A stretch of DNA of 64,000 nucleotides, from assembly GCF_000426845.1 (NCBI RefSeq), contig NZ_AUGD01000008.1, forward strand, positions 248,001-312,000, given 5' to 3'. Position numbers and translations under genes: made by a program. How positions within the stretch are numbered: the stretch's first letter is position 1; the number at the start of each line of letters is the position of its first letter. The notes under the pieces were generated by a model that saw only the letters and a list, made by a program, of their open reading frames with translations, did not search any database and had not been told where the DNA came from. Of the stretch, positions 25,483 through 36,032 are shown piece by piece. The stretch comes from Bradyrhizobium sp. in8p8 (GTDB lineage Bacteria > Pseudomonadota > Alphaproteobacteria > Rhizobiales > Xanthobacteraceae).

Positions 25483-25701
25483 ATGACAAATCCGAAGGAA
25501 ATGCCGTCAGCGCCGGCACTTGCGCGCCGTCTCGCCTGCTCCCGCTGCGGCTCCGAATTCAGCTGCGACCTCTCGGGCAATTGCTGGTGCGCGGAGGAGG
25601 CGGCAAAACTGCCGATGCCGATCGAGGGTGAGGATTGTCTGTGCCGGGCGTGTTTGCGCAAGGCGGCGGCATCCCGTAGCCCGGATGGAGCGCAAGCGTA
25701 A
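25483..25701 (+). CDS. Cysteine-rich CWC family protein
   Basis: A 72-residue protein with the CWC pattern: ACSRCGSEFSCDLSGNCWC, then EDCLCRACLRKA. Eight cysteines suggest a zinc-binding fold. The last seven residues (SPDGAQA) and the stop are encoded by the left arm of the inverted repeat at 25677-25756, so the natural end was probably extended or replaced when the repeat arrived. The function of the family is unknown. Confidence 0.82.
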   Translation: MTNPKEMPSAPALARRLACSRCGSEFSCDLSGNCWCAEEAAKLPMPIEGEDCLCRACLRKAAASRSPDGAQA

Positions 25702-25756
25702 TCCGGATTCGTTCCGCTGGCGCCGACCCGGATTTCGTTGCGCTCCATCCGGGCTA
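25677..25756. repeat. Inverted repeat overlapping the CWC gene end
   Basis: Perfect 16-bp arms TAGCCCGGATGGAGCG at 25677-25692 and its complement at 25741-25756. The pair TAGCCCGGATGGAGC is a very common repeat type in Bradyrhizobium. The left arm supplies the end of the CWC reading frame, and the right arm ends just before the GST stop on the other strand. Confidence 0.85.
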
Positions 25757-25762
25757 GGACGA

Positions 25763-26461
25763 TCACACCGCAAATCCCGGCGACTTCCGCGCCATGCCGT
25801 CGAACGCGTCAAGCAGCTTCTCGCGCCAGCCATGGATCGGATCGTCCGTCTCCAGCAGCTTGAAAGGGCTGACCAACCGCGCCCACTGAAAACCGCCGAA
25901 CACGATATAGTCCGCGTAGTTCGGCGCCTCTCCACCGAGATAAGGCTGCTTCTTCAACGTCTGCCGCATCACCTCCAGCGACTTGCGGAATGCGACCACG
26001 CCGGTGTCGCGGCTCGCCATGACCTCTTCCAGGGTCTTGCCGCCGAAGCGTGCCTCGCGCGACTTCCGGAAATAGGCAGCATCGATCTCGGCCAGATTGT
26101 TCGGAATGTCGGCCACGATCAGCGGAAAGATGCCGCCGACGATGGCGATGTCGCCCCAGGCGTTGATCATGCGCGCCATGGCGCGGCCGCCATCGCCGCC
26201 GAACAGCGACGAACGGTTGGGAAAATTGTCTTCGAGATAGGTCGCGATCGTCCAGGAATCGACGACGGGCTTGTCGTCGTGCAACAGCACGGGGACCTTC
26301 TCCGAGCCATGCGGCGCAAGCGCGCTCTTCTCGGTGAAGCGCCAGGGCAGTGTTTCCGCTGCGAGCCCCTTATGTGCCAGCGCCATCCGCGTGCGCCAGC
26401 AATAGGGGCTGAACGGCCGCGAGGCGTCGGTGCCGACGAGTTCGAAGAGTTTGAGTGACAT
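25763..26461 (-). CDS. Glutathione S-transferase family protein
   Basis: A 232-residue protein with an N-terminal thioredoxin-like domain (FELVGTDASRPFSPYCWRTR, KVPVLLHDDKPVVDSWTIAT) and a helical C-terminal domain with the N-capping block GEAPNYADYIVFGGFQWARL. The start MSLKLFE opens the fold. Substrate is unknown; such proteins also act as glutathione-dependent lyases or reductases. It converges with the CWC gene. Confidence 0.9.
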   Translation of the reverse strand: MSLKLFELVGTDASRPFSPYCWRTRMALAHKGLAAETLPWRFTEKSALAPHGSEKVPVLLHDDKPVVDSWTIATYLEDNFPNRSSLFGGDGGRAMARMINAWGDIAIVGGIFPLIVADIPNNLAEIDAAYFRKSREARFGGKTLEEVMASRDTGVVAFRKSLEVMRQTLKKQPYLGGEAPNYADYIVFGGFQWARLVSPFKLLETDDPIHGWREKLLDAFDGMARKSPGFAV

Positions 26462-26473
26462 TGGCGGGTGCTC

Positions 26474-26554
26474 CGTCATTGCGAGCGCAGCGAAGCAATC
26501 CAGACTGCCGCTGCGGTGACATTCTGGATTGCTTTGCTTTTGCTCGCAATGATG
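26474..26554. repeat. Dispersed repeat, CGTCATTGCGAGCG type, copy 2
   Basis: Starts CGTCATTGCGAGCGCAGCG and ends TTTGCTCGCAATGATG; the ends pair. The centre has GCAATCCAGACTGCCGCTGC, shared in type with copy 1 at 19786-19870. It lies just upstream of the GST start. Confidence 0.8.
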
Positions 26555-26575
26555 TTGTGGAGGCAGGTGCGCGCG

Positions 26576-26806
26576 TCACCGCCCATGCGCGCGCAACAGC
26601 TTCTCGCCGCATTCGGTGACGGCGATAACGAGCCCCACGCCGGCAATCGTCTCGCGCGTAACATAGCCGCGCTCGGCCGCATCTTCCCAGATGGTGAGGC
26701 GCGGGCACGAGGTCTTCCAGGTCGCGATCACCTCGACATAGGCGCGCGGCTCGCGCGCGACCCATTCGACGAAATCCAGCACCAGCGGATCGGCGCCACG
26801 GCTCAT
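26576..26806 (-). CDS. Hypothetical protein
   Basis: A 76-residue protein (MSRGADPLVLDFVEWVAREP) with a helical start and a region VTECGEKLLRAHGR that ends like a winged-helix domain. No family assigned. Its start lies 11 bases after the TauE/SafE stop, so the two are probably one transcript. AGGCCTGCAATG gives a modest ribosome site. Confidence 0.65.
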   Translation of the reverse strand: MSRGADPLVLDFVEWVAREPRAYVEVIATWKTSCPRLTIWEDAAERGYVTRETIAGVGLVIAVTECGEKLLRAHGR

Positions 26807-26817
26807 TGCAGGCCTCC

Positions 26818-27582
26818 CTAGTCGAAAGCGGCCAGCACCGGGGTGCGAACCAGGAGCCAGCCGCCATAGGCGATGTAGTAGCAGGCGATGGTGGTGATCA
26901 GCCTGTTGGACCAGGCCATGAATTGCTGGTCGGTCATGGCTTCGAGGATGCGCCGCGCCAGCGTGGTTCCGAGCATCGAGGCCGCAATGGCGACGCCCGC
27001 GAGCACGGGATCGAGGCTCGCCGCCTGATCGATGATCCCGCCGAAATAGATCAACTTGGTGAAATGGCTGACGAGCTGGCACATCGCCTTCGTCGCGACC
27101 TTCTCGCGCCGGCCGAAATCGCCGCCGAGGAAGAAGGTGTCGAGCAGCGGGCCGGAGACGCCGGTCATCAGCATCAGGCCCATGCACATCGTGCCATAGA
27201 CCGTGCCCTGCCAGAGCCGATCAGGGTTCGGCTTGATGTTCGCGGGCAAGAGCCGCGCCATGAACGGGGTGATACCGAGCAGCAGCAGCGCCATGGGCTT
27301 GTCCGGCACATAGCGGGTCAGCGACCATGCCGCGAGCGCGACAGCGCAGCCGGCCAGATAGTTCGCGACCGCCCGCCAGCGAATATGTGCCCGCCAGAGA
27401 AACGCGCGCCAGCCGTTCGAGGCCATCTGCGTGATCGCGTGCAGCACCATCGCGGTCGGCAGCGGCATCAACGCCAGGAGCACGCCGATCAGGATCAGCC
27501 CGCCCGCCATGCCGAACAGCCCCGACAGGAACGCCGTAGCCACCATCAGCAATCCAAGGGCCGCAATCATGATGGGCGTCAC
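26818..27582 (-). CDS. TauE/SafE family sulfite exporter-like permease
   Basis: A 254-residue inner-membrane protein with seven to eight hydrophobic segments, including MIAALGLLMVATAFLSGLFG and GGLILIGVLLALMPLPTAMV. The family exports sulfite, sulfoacetate or other organic anions. The GTG start (VTPIMIAALG) was chosen because the first membrane segment begins there; an ATG four codons later is the alternative. It is divergent from a LysR gene, which is the likely regulator. Confidence 0.88.
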   Translation of the reverse strand: MTPIMIAALGLLMVATAFLSGLFGMAGGLILIGVLLALMPLPTAMVLHAITQMASNGWRAFLWRAHIRWRAVANYLAGCAVALAAWSLTRYVPDKPMALLLLGITPFMARLLPANIKPNPDRLWQGTVYGTMCMGLMLMTGVSGPLLDTFFLGGDFGRREKVATKAMCQLVSHFTKLIYFGGIIDQAASLDPVLAGVAIAASMLGTTLARRILEAMTDQQFMAWSNRLITTIACYYIAYGGWLLVRTPVLAAFD

Positions 27583-27733
27583 GCAGGGAGCTCCGCTGGT
27601 GCGTGTCGGGGACGCGGGCCGGCAATTCAGCCCTCGCGTCATGGAACAGGTCTGAAGGAGCGTGCCTTGCTTGCCCCTCCCTCGCAAACTGAGTTATCTT
27701 GCCCTGGCATCAGTTTTCCTGAGGGTAGAAAGT

Positions 27734-28684
27734 TTGCGGCGGCTGCTGTTTCTCAACGGCATCAAGGCATTCGAGGCGGCGGCGCGGACCGGCAGCTTCG
27801 CTGCGGCCGGGCTGGAGCTGAGCGTGTCGGCGGCGGCCGTCAGCCGCATGGTGCATCTGCTCGAAGAGCGCCTCGGGGTTGCGCTGTTCGAGCGCAAGGC
27901 CAATCGCCTGGTGCTGACGCAGGCGGGCCGCGCCTATCAAGGCGGTCTGACGCCGATCTTCGACGCGCTGGCCAGCCTCACCGCGCAGGTGACGGCGCCC
28001 GCGAGCGTGCGCGTGCTCACCATCGGCGTCGGCCACACCTTTGCGATGCGCTGGCTGATCCCGCGCCTGTCGGAGTTCCGCAGCGAGGAGCCCGACATCG
28101 AGGTGCGCTTCACCACCGGCGGCGCGGCGGTGCCGTTCGGCGAGGACTGGAGCTGCGGCATCAAGCTCGGCACCGGCGACTGGCCCGGCCTCGTCGCCGA
28201 GCCGCTGTTTGCCGGCGATCTGACCCCGGTCTGCGTGCCGCGTCTTGCGAGCGGGCTGAAGCGCCCGGCTGACCTGAAAGGCCCGAGCCTGATCCGCGTC
28301 GCGCATTCGCCCGAGGACTGGCCGATCTGGCTGAAAGCCGCGAACCTCGCCCGCCTCAACGCGCGCGGACCCGAATTCCAGTTTTATGGCCAGGCGCTCC
28401 AGGCTGCCGCCGACGGGCTCGGGATCGCCATGGGCATCCGCCCCTACATCGACGACGATCTGGCGGCCGGCCGGCTGGTGGCACCATTCGACCTCTCGGT
28501 GCCCAAGGGCATGCGCTGGTACCTCGTCTATCGCAGCTTCCAGACCGAGCAGCGCGACTTCGCCGCGTTCCGCCGCTGGATCATGCGGGCGGCGTCGGAA
28601 CCCGCGCCCCGTCAGGCGGATCGGCCGCTCCGCGGGGCGGAACCGAGGCCAAGGGCTCCGCGACAAAAACCCGGCCGCTTGTGA
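27734..28684 (+). CDS. LysR family transcriptional regulator, GcvA-like
   Basis: A 316-residue regulator. The winged helix is in LNGIKAFEAAARTGSFAAAG and VSRMVHLLEERLGVALFERK; the C-terminal periplasmic-binding-like domain has DWSCGIKLGTGDWPGL. A TTG start was chosen because GAGGG lies eight bases before it and LRRLLFLNGIKAFE is how GcvA-type proteins begin; a GTG at 27662 is in frame. It diverges from the TauE/SafE gene and probably regulates it. Confidence 0.9.
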   Translation: MRRLLFLNGIKAFEAAARTGSFAAAGLELSVSAAAVSRMVHLLEERLGVALFERKANRLVLTQAGRAYQGGLTPIFDALASLTAQVTAPASVRVLTIGVGHTFAMRWLIPRLSEFRSEEPDIEVRFTTGGAAVPFGEDWSCGIKLGTGDWPGLVAEPLFAGDLTPVCVPRLASGLKRPADLKGPSLIRVAHSPEDWPIWLKAANLARLNARGPEFQFYGQALQAAADGLGIAMGIRPYIDDDLAAGRLVAPFDLSVPKGMRWYLVYRSFQTEQRDFAAFRRWIMRAASEPAPRQADRPLRGAEPRPRAPRQKPGRL

Positions 28685-28695
28685 ACGGGTTCACA
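28680..28695. promoter_or_regulatory. Palindrome TGTGAAC-GG-GTTCACA
   Basis: A perfect inverted repeat with 7-base arms and a 2-base centre, overlapping the stop codon of the LysR gene. It lies 61 bases before the start of the next gene, so it could be its operator. A weaker GGTCCC/GGGACC pair follows between the palindrome and the start. Confidence 0.4.
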
Positions 28696-28755
28696 TTTCA
28701 AAATCCGCAAACGTGGTCCCCTGACTCTCCGAAAAGAAACGTGGGACCTACACTT

Positions 28756-28980
28756 ATGACGACCCTTTACGACGGCTTTGACATCGAATCCTTCGAAGCT
28801 GGCAAGGGGCTGTGGCACGCGCGCATCCGGCGGGCCGATTTCAGCCCGGTGGCCATCGACGGCGTGCTGTTTCCGGCCATGGAAGTCGGCTTCGCCTGGC
28901 CCGATCGCGATGCCGCGATCGCCGATGCCAAGCACCACATCGACCGTTTCCGCCGGCGGGCCGAGGGCGACGACGAATAG
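28756..28980 (+). CDS. Hypothetical protein
   Basis: A 74-residue soluble protein (MTTLYDGFDIESFEAGKGLW). The middle has LWHARIRRADFSPVAIDGVL and a helix rich in His and Arg at the end. No family recognised. It follows the LysR gene and is spaced from it by a palindrome-bearing region, so it probably has its own promoter. Confidence 0.65.
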   Translation: MTTLYDGFDIESFEAGKGLWHARIRRADFSPVAIDGVLFPAMEVGFAWPDRDAAIADAKHHIDRFRRRAEGDDE

Positions 28981-29047
28981 ACGAGCGGCCGCAGCCGCAT
29001 CAGCGGCATGACGGCACAAACAGTGCGGCGCAAAGGGGGGACCGATC

Positions 29048-29275
29048 ATGTCCATCATCGAATTCGACGCGGCGCGGCCGCGAATTTATGCCCGCGCCGT
29101 GCTGTCAAACTGCCCGGAATGCGACGGCGATCTTGAGGTGCTGCGCGTGATGAGCGGCCGCGCCGGCTGCGAGTACTGGGCCATGCGCTGCACCGATTGC
29201 GGCGGCATCCATCTCGACATCCTCGAGCCGAATCTTCCGGCCGGGGATAATGGGGGACCGCTGCCGGCGGCGTGA
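29048..29275 (+). CDS. Hypothetical protein with zinc-ribbon-like cysteines
   Basis: A 75-residue protein with two CxxC pairs, SNCPECDGD and RCTDCGGIH, about 29 residues apart, a usual zinc-ribbon spacing. Preceded by GGGGGGACCGATC, a clear ribosome site. Function unknown. It lies 93 bases before uvrB. Confidence 0.7.
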   Translation: MSIIEFDAARPRIYARAVLSNCPECDGDLEVLRVMSGRAGCEYWAMRCTDCGGIHLDILEPNLPAGDNGGPLPAA

Positions 29276-29367
29276 GCGGCGCGCTGCTGCCAGCCTGCTG
29301 TCAGCAGCCTGCATGGCGGCGGGCATTCGCCCTTTCGCGCGGGGCGGACTCGTCCCATATTCGCCCC

Positions 29368-32337
<2,970 letters not shown>

Positions 32338-32365
32338 GGCCTCCGCGCACTGCCCTTCGTGCCGT

Positions 32366-32406
32366 GGATTCCGGGCTCGCCGCTTTGCGACGCCCCGGAA
32401 TGACGG
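32366..32406. repeat. Short fold-back repeat 3' of uvrB
   Basis: GATTCCGGGCTCGCCGCT pairs with GCGACGCCCCGGAATGACG. It lies between the converging ends of uvrB and the membrane-protein gene. Confidence 0.65.
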
Positions 32407-32421
32407 GGAGGATTGCGATTC

Positions 32422-32808
32422 TCATCCCACGCTCGCCTCCACCACGGCCATCACCGACAGCATCAGCACGATTGTCACGAGCTGGAGCGAGGCGACCGGC
32501 TGGGTGCGCCAGGCGGTGATCTTGTCTGACAGCGACAGATGGGCCTCGAAGAACTTCGGGTCGTAGACGGTCCTGAACAAATGCGGGAAACTCGGCCCGA
32601 ACGTGACCGCGAGCATCGCATGGACGAACGAGGCGACGGCAACGAAGATGGCGACGCCAGGGTCGCCGGAGAGGTCGCGCTCGCCGCAGAGCTTGAGCAG
32701 GAACGCCGCGGCGGCGAAGGTGGGGAAGCTCTGGAGGGTCGCTGTCAGCGCGAGGCCTTCGAGTGCGTTGTGCAGGCGGGACTTTCTGGCGGTGGCGATG
32801 CCGGCCAT
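32422..32808 (-). CDS. Hypothetical membrane protein
   Basis: A 128-residue protein with three to four hydrophobic segments (TLQSFPTFAAAAFLLKLCGE, AIFVAVASFVHAMLAVTFGP, LQLVTIVLMLSVMAVVEASV). No family recognised. The start MAGIATARKS has GGGAGACG twelve bases upstream. It converges with uvrB and stands alone on its strand. Confidence 0.7.
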   Translation of the reverse strand: MAGIATARKSRLHNALEGLALTATLQSFPTFAAAAFLLKLCGERDLSGDPGVAIFVAVASFVHAMLAVTFGPSFPHLFRTVYDPKFFEAHLSLSDKITAWRTQPVASLQLVTIVLMLSVMAVVEASVG

Positions 32809-33120
32809 GGCACGTCTCCCTGATGACATGCGTATGACGCTAGCTGCGATGCCGATGCGCTGATGTGAGATGGGTCACGCGCTGGGCGAGCCCTTCACCT
32901 CGTCCCGGGCGACACGATCAGCCGCCGCAAATCCAGTCCGAGACGTACGCCCGAGAGACAGGTACAAGGCGCTCCCTCGCGGGAACAACGATGTCCTTGG
33001 CCATTTCGATGGCGTTTCGACTATAACTCGAACCGAGCTCGCGGAGGCTGCCCCTCACTTCGCCTCTTCCCATAAGAACCGGGAAAGGCGCTGCGTCCCC
33101 ACTCTCAGGAGATTTCACCC
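32809..33120. promoter_or_regulatory. Intergenic region between membrane-protein and monooxygenase genes
   Basis: A 312-base gap between divergent genes. It includes the inverted repeat TTCGA-N7-TCGAA at 33016-33032, about 90 bases before the monooxygenase start. A CTCAGGAGATTTCACCC ribosome site directly precedes that start. No other gene seen. Confidence 0.4.
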
Positions 33121-33444
33121 ATGTACATCGCCATGAACCGCTTCCGCGTCGCCAAGGGCTCCGAAGCCGCTTTCGAGCAGGTCTGGCTCTCGCGCGACAC
33201 CCATCTCGACAAGGTGCCGGGCTTCGTCGAATTCCATCTGCTCAGGGGCCCCGAGCTCGAGGATCACACCCTGTACGCCTCGCACACCGTCTGGGCGAAC
33301 CACGCGGCATTCGAGGCCTGGACCAAGTCGGAGGCGTTTCGCGCCGCGCATCACAAGGCCGGCGACAACAAGCCGCTTTATCTCGGCCATCCCCAGTTCG
33401 AGGGCTTCGAGGTGGTGCAGACGGTCGGACGCGGCGCGAAGTAG
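33121..33444 (+). CDS. Antibiotic biosynthesis monooxygenase, IsdG-like
   Basis: A 107-residue ferredoxin-like dimer protein. Asn6 (MYIAMNRF), Trp67 (EAWTKSEAF) and His77 (AAHHKAG) sit at the positions of the IsdG/IsdI haem-degradation triad. This suggests it opens haem to free iron, as do HmuQ and HmuD in Bradyrhizobium, but no haem uptake gene is adjacent. A strong CTCAGGAGATTT site precedes the start. A general quinol monooxygenase is the alternative. Confidence 0.8.
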   Translation: MYIAMNRFRVAKGSEAAFEQVWLSRDTHLDKVPGFVEFHLLRGPELEDHTLYASHTVWANHAAFEAWTKSEAFRAAHHKAGDNKPLYLGHPQFEGFEVVQTVGRGAK

Positions 33445-33461
33445 GCGCCGCGCCTCACGCA

Positions 33462-34403
33462 TCAGCCCAGCGTGATCCGGTCGATCTCCGCCATCTCCTC
33501 CGCACTGAGCTTCCAGGCGATCGCCTTGACGTTCTCCTCGATCTGCTCGACGCGCGTGGCGCCGGCGATGACGCTCGACACCTGCGGACGGCCGGCGAGC
33601 CAGGAGAAGGCGAGCTCGAGCATGCTGTGCCCGCGCGCCTTCGCGAAGGCCTGGAGCTTCTCGACCATGTCCTCGTTGCGGGGCGTGACGTAACGGTCGC
33701 GCAGGGCCGGCGCCTTGGCGAAGCGCGTGTCAGCCGGGGCGGCCGCGCCGCGCTGGTACTTGCCGGTGAGCAGGCCGCTCGCGAGCGGGAAGAACGGCAG
33801 CAGGCCGAGCTTGTACTCCTGCGCCGCCGGCAGCAGGTCCTTCTCGATGTCCCGGACCAGGAGGCTGTACTCGTCCTGGCAGGACACGAAGCGGCTGACG
33901 TTCATCGCGCGCGCGGTGAACTCGGCTTCCGCGATGCGCCAGGCCGGGAAGTTGGAATTGCCGATGTAGCGCACCTTGCCCTGCCGGACGAGGTCGTCGA
34001 GCGCGCGCAAGCTCTCTTCCATCGGCGTCAGCGGGTCGTAATCGTGCTGCTGATAGAGGTCGATGTAGTCGGTCTTGAGCCGCATCAAGCTGGCTTCGAC
34101 CGCGCTCATGATGTAGCGGCGCGAGGCACCCTGCTTGGTGCCGTCGGTCGCCATCGGCTTGGCGTATTTGGTCGCGAGCACGATGTCCTTGCGGCGGTCG
34201 CCGAGCACGGTGCCGAGCACGGTCTCCGAGCCGCCCATCCCGGCATAGATGTCGGCGGTGTCGAACAGCGTGATGCCGAGATCGAGCGCGCGGTGGATCA
34301 CCTTGCGCGAGGTCTCCAGATCCGTGCGCTGACCGAAATTGTTGCAGCCGAGTCCGACCGCCGACACGCGAAGGCCGGAGGCGCCGAGATTGCGAATTTC
34401 CAT
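33462..34403 (-). CDS. Aldo/keto reductase
   Basis: A 313-residue NADPH-dependent reductase. The catalytic Asp and Tyr are in LFDTADIYAGMGGSETVLG, the Lys in VLATKYAKPM and the His in YQQHDYDPLT. The C-terminal cofactor site includes SVIAGATRVEQIEENV. Length and layout fit the bacterial AKR13/YajO-like groups. Substrate unknown. It is separated from the GNAT gene upstream by a strong terminator. Confidence 0.93.
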   Translation of the reverse strand: MEIRNLGASGLRVSAVGLGCNNFGQRTDLETSRKVIHRALDLGITLFDTADIYAGMGGSETVLGTVLGDRRKDIVLATKYAKPMATDGTKQGASRRYIMSAVEASLMRLKTDYIDLYQQHDYDPLTPMEESLRALDDLVRQGKVRYIGNSNFPAWRIAEAEFTARAMNVSRFVSCQDEYSLLVRDIEKDLLPAAQEYKLGLLPFFPLASGLLTGKYQRGAAAPADTRFAKAPALRDRYVTPRNEDMVEKLQAFAKARGHSMLELAFSWLAGRPQVSSVIAGATRVEQIEENVKAIAWKLSAEEMAEIDRITLG

Positions 34404-34500
34404 GGGGGATCCCGTTCAGATGAGCAGTGGACATTGTGACCACCGGGCGCCGCAGCAGCAAGCCGCTGCCTGCGCTGCTGCCATGCAGGCGATCCCAGGC

Positions 34501-34545
34501 AAAAAAATGCGGCCCCTGTCAGACGCGGCGACTGACGGGGACCGC
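34501..34545 (-). terminator. Rho-independent terminator, minus strand
   Basis: On the minus strand, GCGGTCCCCGTCAG pairs with CTGACAGGGGCCGC (two mismatched pairs) and is followed by ATTTTTTT. It ends about 115 bases past the GNAT stop, so it terminates either a long 3' end or a separate small RNA. Confidence 0.75.
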
Positions 34546-34632
34546 TTTGGGGCGCTTGATCGGTGACGGGGGGCCTGACCAGACGCAAGGCCAGCCTAGA
34601 CTTGCTGTGTTACGCGCGGGTGACAGGCGGAG

Positions 34633-34641
34633 TTATCCACA
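34633..34641. other. Single DnaA-box sequence
   Basis: TTATCCACA, a perfect DnaA-box match, lies in the intergenic region between the GNAT stop and the terminator. Only one copy is seen, so it is not evidence for an origin. Confidence 0.35.
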
Positions 34642-34659
34642 GGGCTCCGGGCGCAGGAC

Positions 34660-35115
34660 TCAGAAGACCTTGCGGTAGACGATGAAGCCGGAACGCTCCG
34701 CGACCTTGTCGTACAGGCGCTGCGCCGTGAGATTGGTCTCGTGCGTCTGCCAGTACACGCGGGGCGATCCCGCGAGCCTTGCCCGCTCATAGACGCCATG
34801 GATCAGCGCCGAGCCGACGCCCTTGCCGCGCGCGGCCTCCAGCGTGAACAGGTCCTGCAAATAGCAGGATGGTTCGATCGCAGTGGTGCTGCGATGAAAC
34901 AGATAGTGCGTCAATCCGAGCAGGCGCCCGTCGTCCTCGGCGACGAGCGCATGCATCGGCTCATAGGCGTCGAAGAAGCGCTGCCAGGTCATGCGCGTGA
35001 TCTCGGGAGCGAGCGCGGTCGGACCCGAGCGGCCGTAAAAGGCGTTATAGCCGTCCCACAGCGGCAGCCATTGATCGTAGTCCTGCCTGGTGACGGCGCG
35101 AATGATGAGCGACAT
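34660..35115 (-). CDS. GNAT family N-acetyltransferase
   Basis: A 151-residue acetyl-CoA-dependent transferase. Motif A is QDLFTLEAARGKGVGSALIH, with a C-terminal ANLTAQRLYDKV-type block (ETNLTAQRLYDKVAERSGFI). Start MSLIIRAVTRQDYDQW opens the fold and has a longer in-frame alternative. The substrate is not predictable. It is about 40 bases after the membrane-protein gene on the same strand. Confidence 0.9.
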   Translation of the reverse strand: MSLIIRAVTRQDYDQWLPLWDGYNAFYGRSGPTALAPEITRMTWQRFFDAYEPMHALVAEDDGRLLGLTHYLFHRSTTAIEPSCYLQDLFTLEAARGKGVGSALIHGVYERARLAGSPRVYWQTHETNLTAQRLYDKVAERSGFIVYRKVF

Positions 35116-35156
35116 GTGGGTTACCGCGATGTCCGAGATGCACGATGAAGATGCCT

Positions 35157-35495
35157 TCATACGTGATGACGGCATTGCCGATCAATCGCGGTGGTGCCGG
35201 CGGTGGCGACGGCCGCGATTGCGAGGACGCCGAGCCGTGCCAGATCCGCGTTGCCATGACCGGAAGCGCTCTGGTGATGAAGGAAGATCAGCGTGGCACC
35301 GATCACCGCGACGACCGCACTGGTCATGGCCGAGGCGAGGCCCGACGAGGCGCCGGCAAGGGCCACAAGACAGACCAGCAGCGGTGCCGCCGATGGAGCG
35401 GGGAGGGTGGGGACAACGCGATCGAGAAGCACAGCCAGCAGCAGGGTTGCTGCCGTCAGGACCGGACCGTAAATCGCACGCCATCCGAGCCGCAT
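35157..35495 (-). CDS. Membrane protein, DUF4118-like segment
   Basis: A 112-residue protein that is almost all hydrophobic: YGPVLTAATLLLAVLLDRVV, APLLVCLVALAGASSGLASA, MTSAVVAVIGATLIFLHHQS and a last helix. The pattern resembles the DUF4118 transmembrane sensor domain found at the N terminus of KdpD-like kinases, but no kinase part follows. Start MRLGWRAIYGP has GGAGGAG twelve bases upstream. It may be a stand-alone sensor or a remnant. Confidence 0.6.
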   Translation of the reverse strand: MRLGWRAIYGPVLTAATLLLAVLLDRVVPTLPAPSAAPLLVCLVALAGASSGLASAMTSAVVAVIGATLIFLHHQSASGHGNADLARLGVLAIAAVATAGTTAIDRQCRHHV

Positions 35496-35623
35496 GGGCC
35501 AGTCTCGCTCCTCCCGAACGAGGCAAGGCGGCAACACTGACTGATTGTTGCGCCAGTGCGCCGCGATCTCGTGCGGTGTGCCTAAGGCGCGCTTGCGTGC
35601 AAGCGTGAGGCTTTCGGATGATT

Positions 35624-35782
35624 TTAGACCATGTGCGCGTGCTTGACGGGTTGTTGCAGCGTGGGCGCGTTCAGCGTCGACGTCCCCACGCCCTTGCGCG
35701 TGCCGACGATGATCAACAGCGACGCCGCGACCAGGATGGCCGCAGTCAGCGTAATTGCAACGACTACCACAGGTGATTTCAT
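35624..35782 (-). CDS. Small single-pass membrane protein
   Basis: A 52-residue frame starting MKSPVVVVAITLTAAILVAA with one long hydrophobic helix to about residue 27, then GTRKGVGTSTLNAPTLQQPV and a His-rich end. No family recognised. It is one of two such tiny genes in a row on this strand, 73 bases apart. ACAGGACGTCGATG gives an AGGA ribosome site. Confidence 0.6.
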   Translation of the reverse strand: MKSPVVVVAITLTAAILVAASLLIIVGTRKGVGTSTLNAPTLQQPVKHAHMV

Positions 35783-35855
35783 CGACGTCCTGTCGCGATG
35801 CCGGTCGGCGCGGGCCGCACGGCGCCCTGAAGGCCGGTCCAGGATGGAACGGGGA

Positions 35856-36032
35856 TCAGACCGGCAGGCCCATCGCCATGGTCGCCTTGGTCGACAGCAC
35901 CGTCAGGGTGACGATCAAGCATAGCGAGAGTGCGGCGACGGCAAGCGAGGCCGCGACCGCATGGGTGAGCCGGGAAGACGCGACGGTAGCGGATGGGCCC
36001 TGAAAGCCTGCCGTGCCGGACGCCCGCATCAT
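35856..36032 (-). CDS. Small single-pass membrane protein
   Basis: A 58-residue frame beginning MMRASGTAGFQGPSATVASS, with a hydrophobic helix AVAASLAVAALSLCLIVTLT and a short tail. The first or second ATG could be used. Same strand and build as the next gene downstream. No family recognised. It may be the leader of the small-gene pair. Confidence 0.5.
   Translation of the reverse strand: MMRASGTAGFQGPSATVASSRLTHAVAASLAVAALSLCLIVTLTVLSTKATMAMGLPV

Noticed and set aside
34633..34641. Replication origin based on a DnaA box
   Set aside because: A single box without a cluster, an A+T-rich unwinding region or origin genes such as hemE or dnaA.
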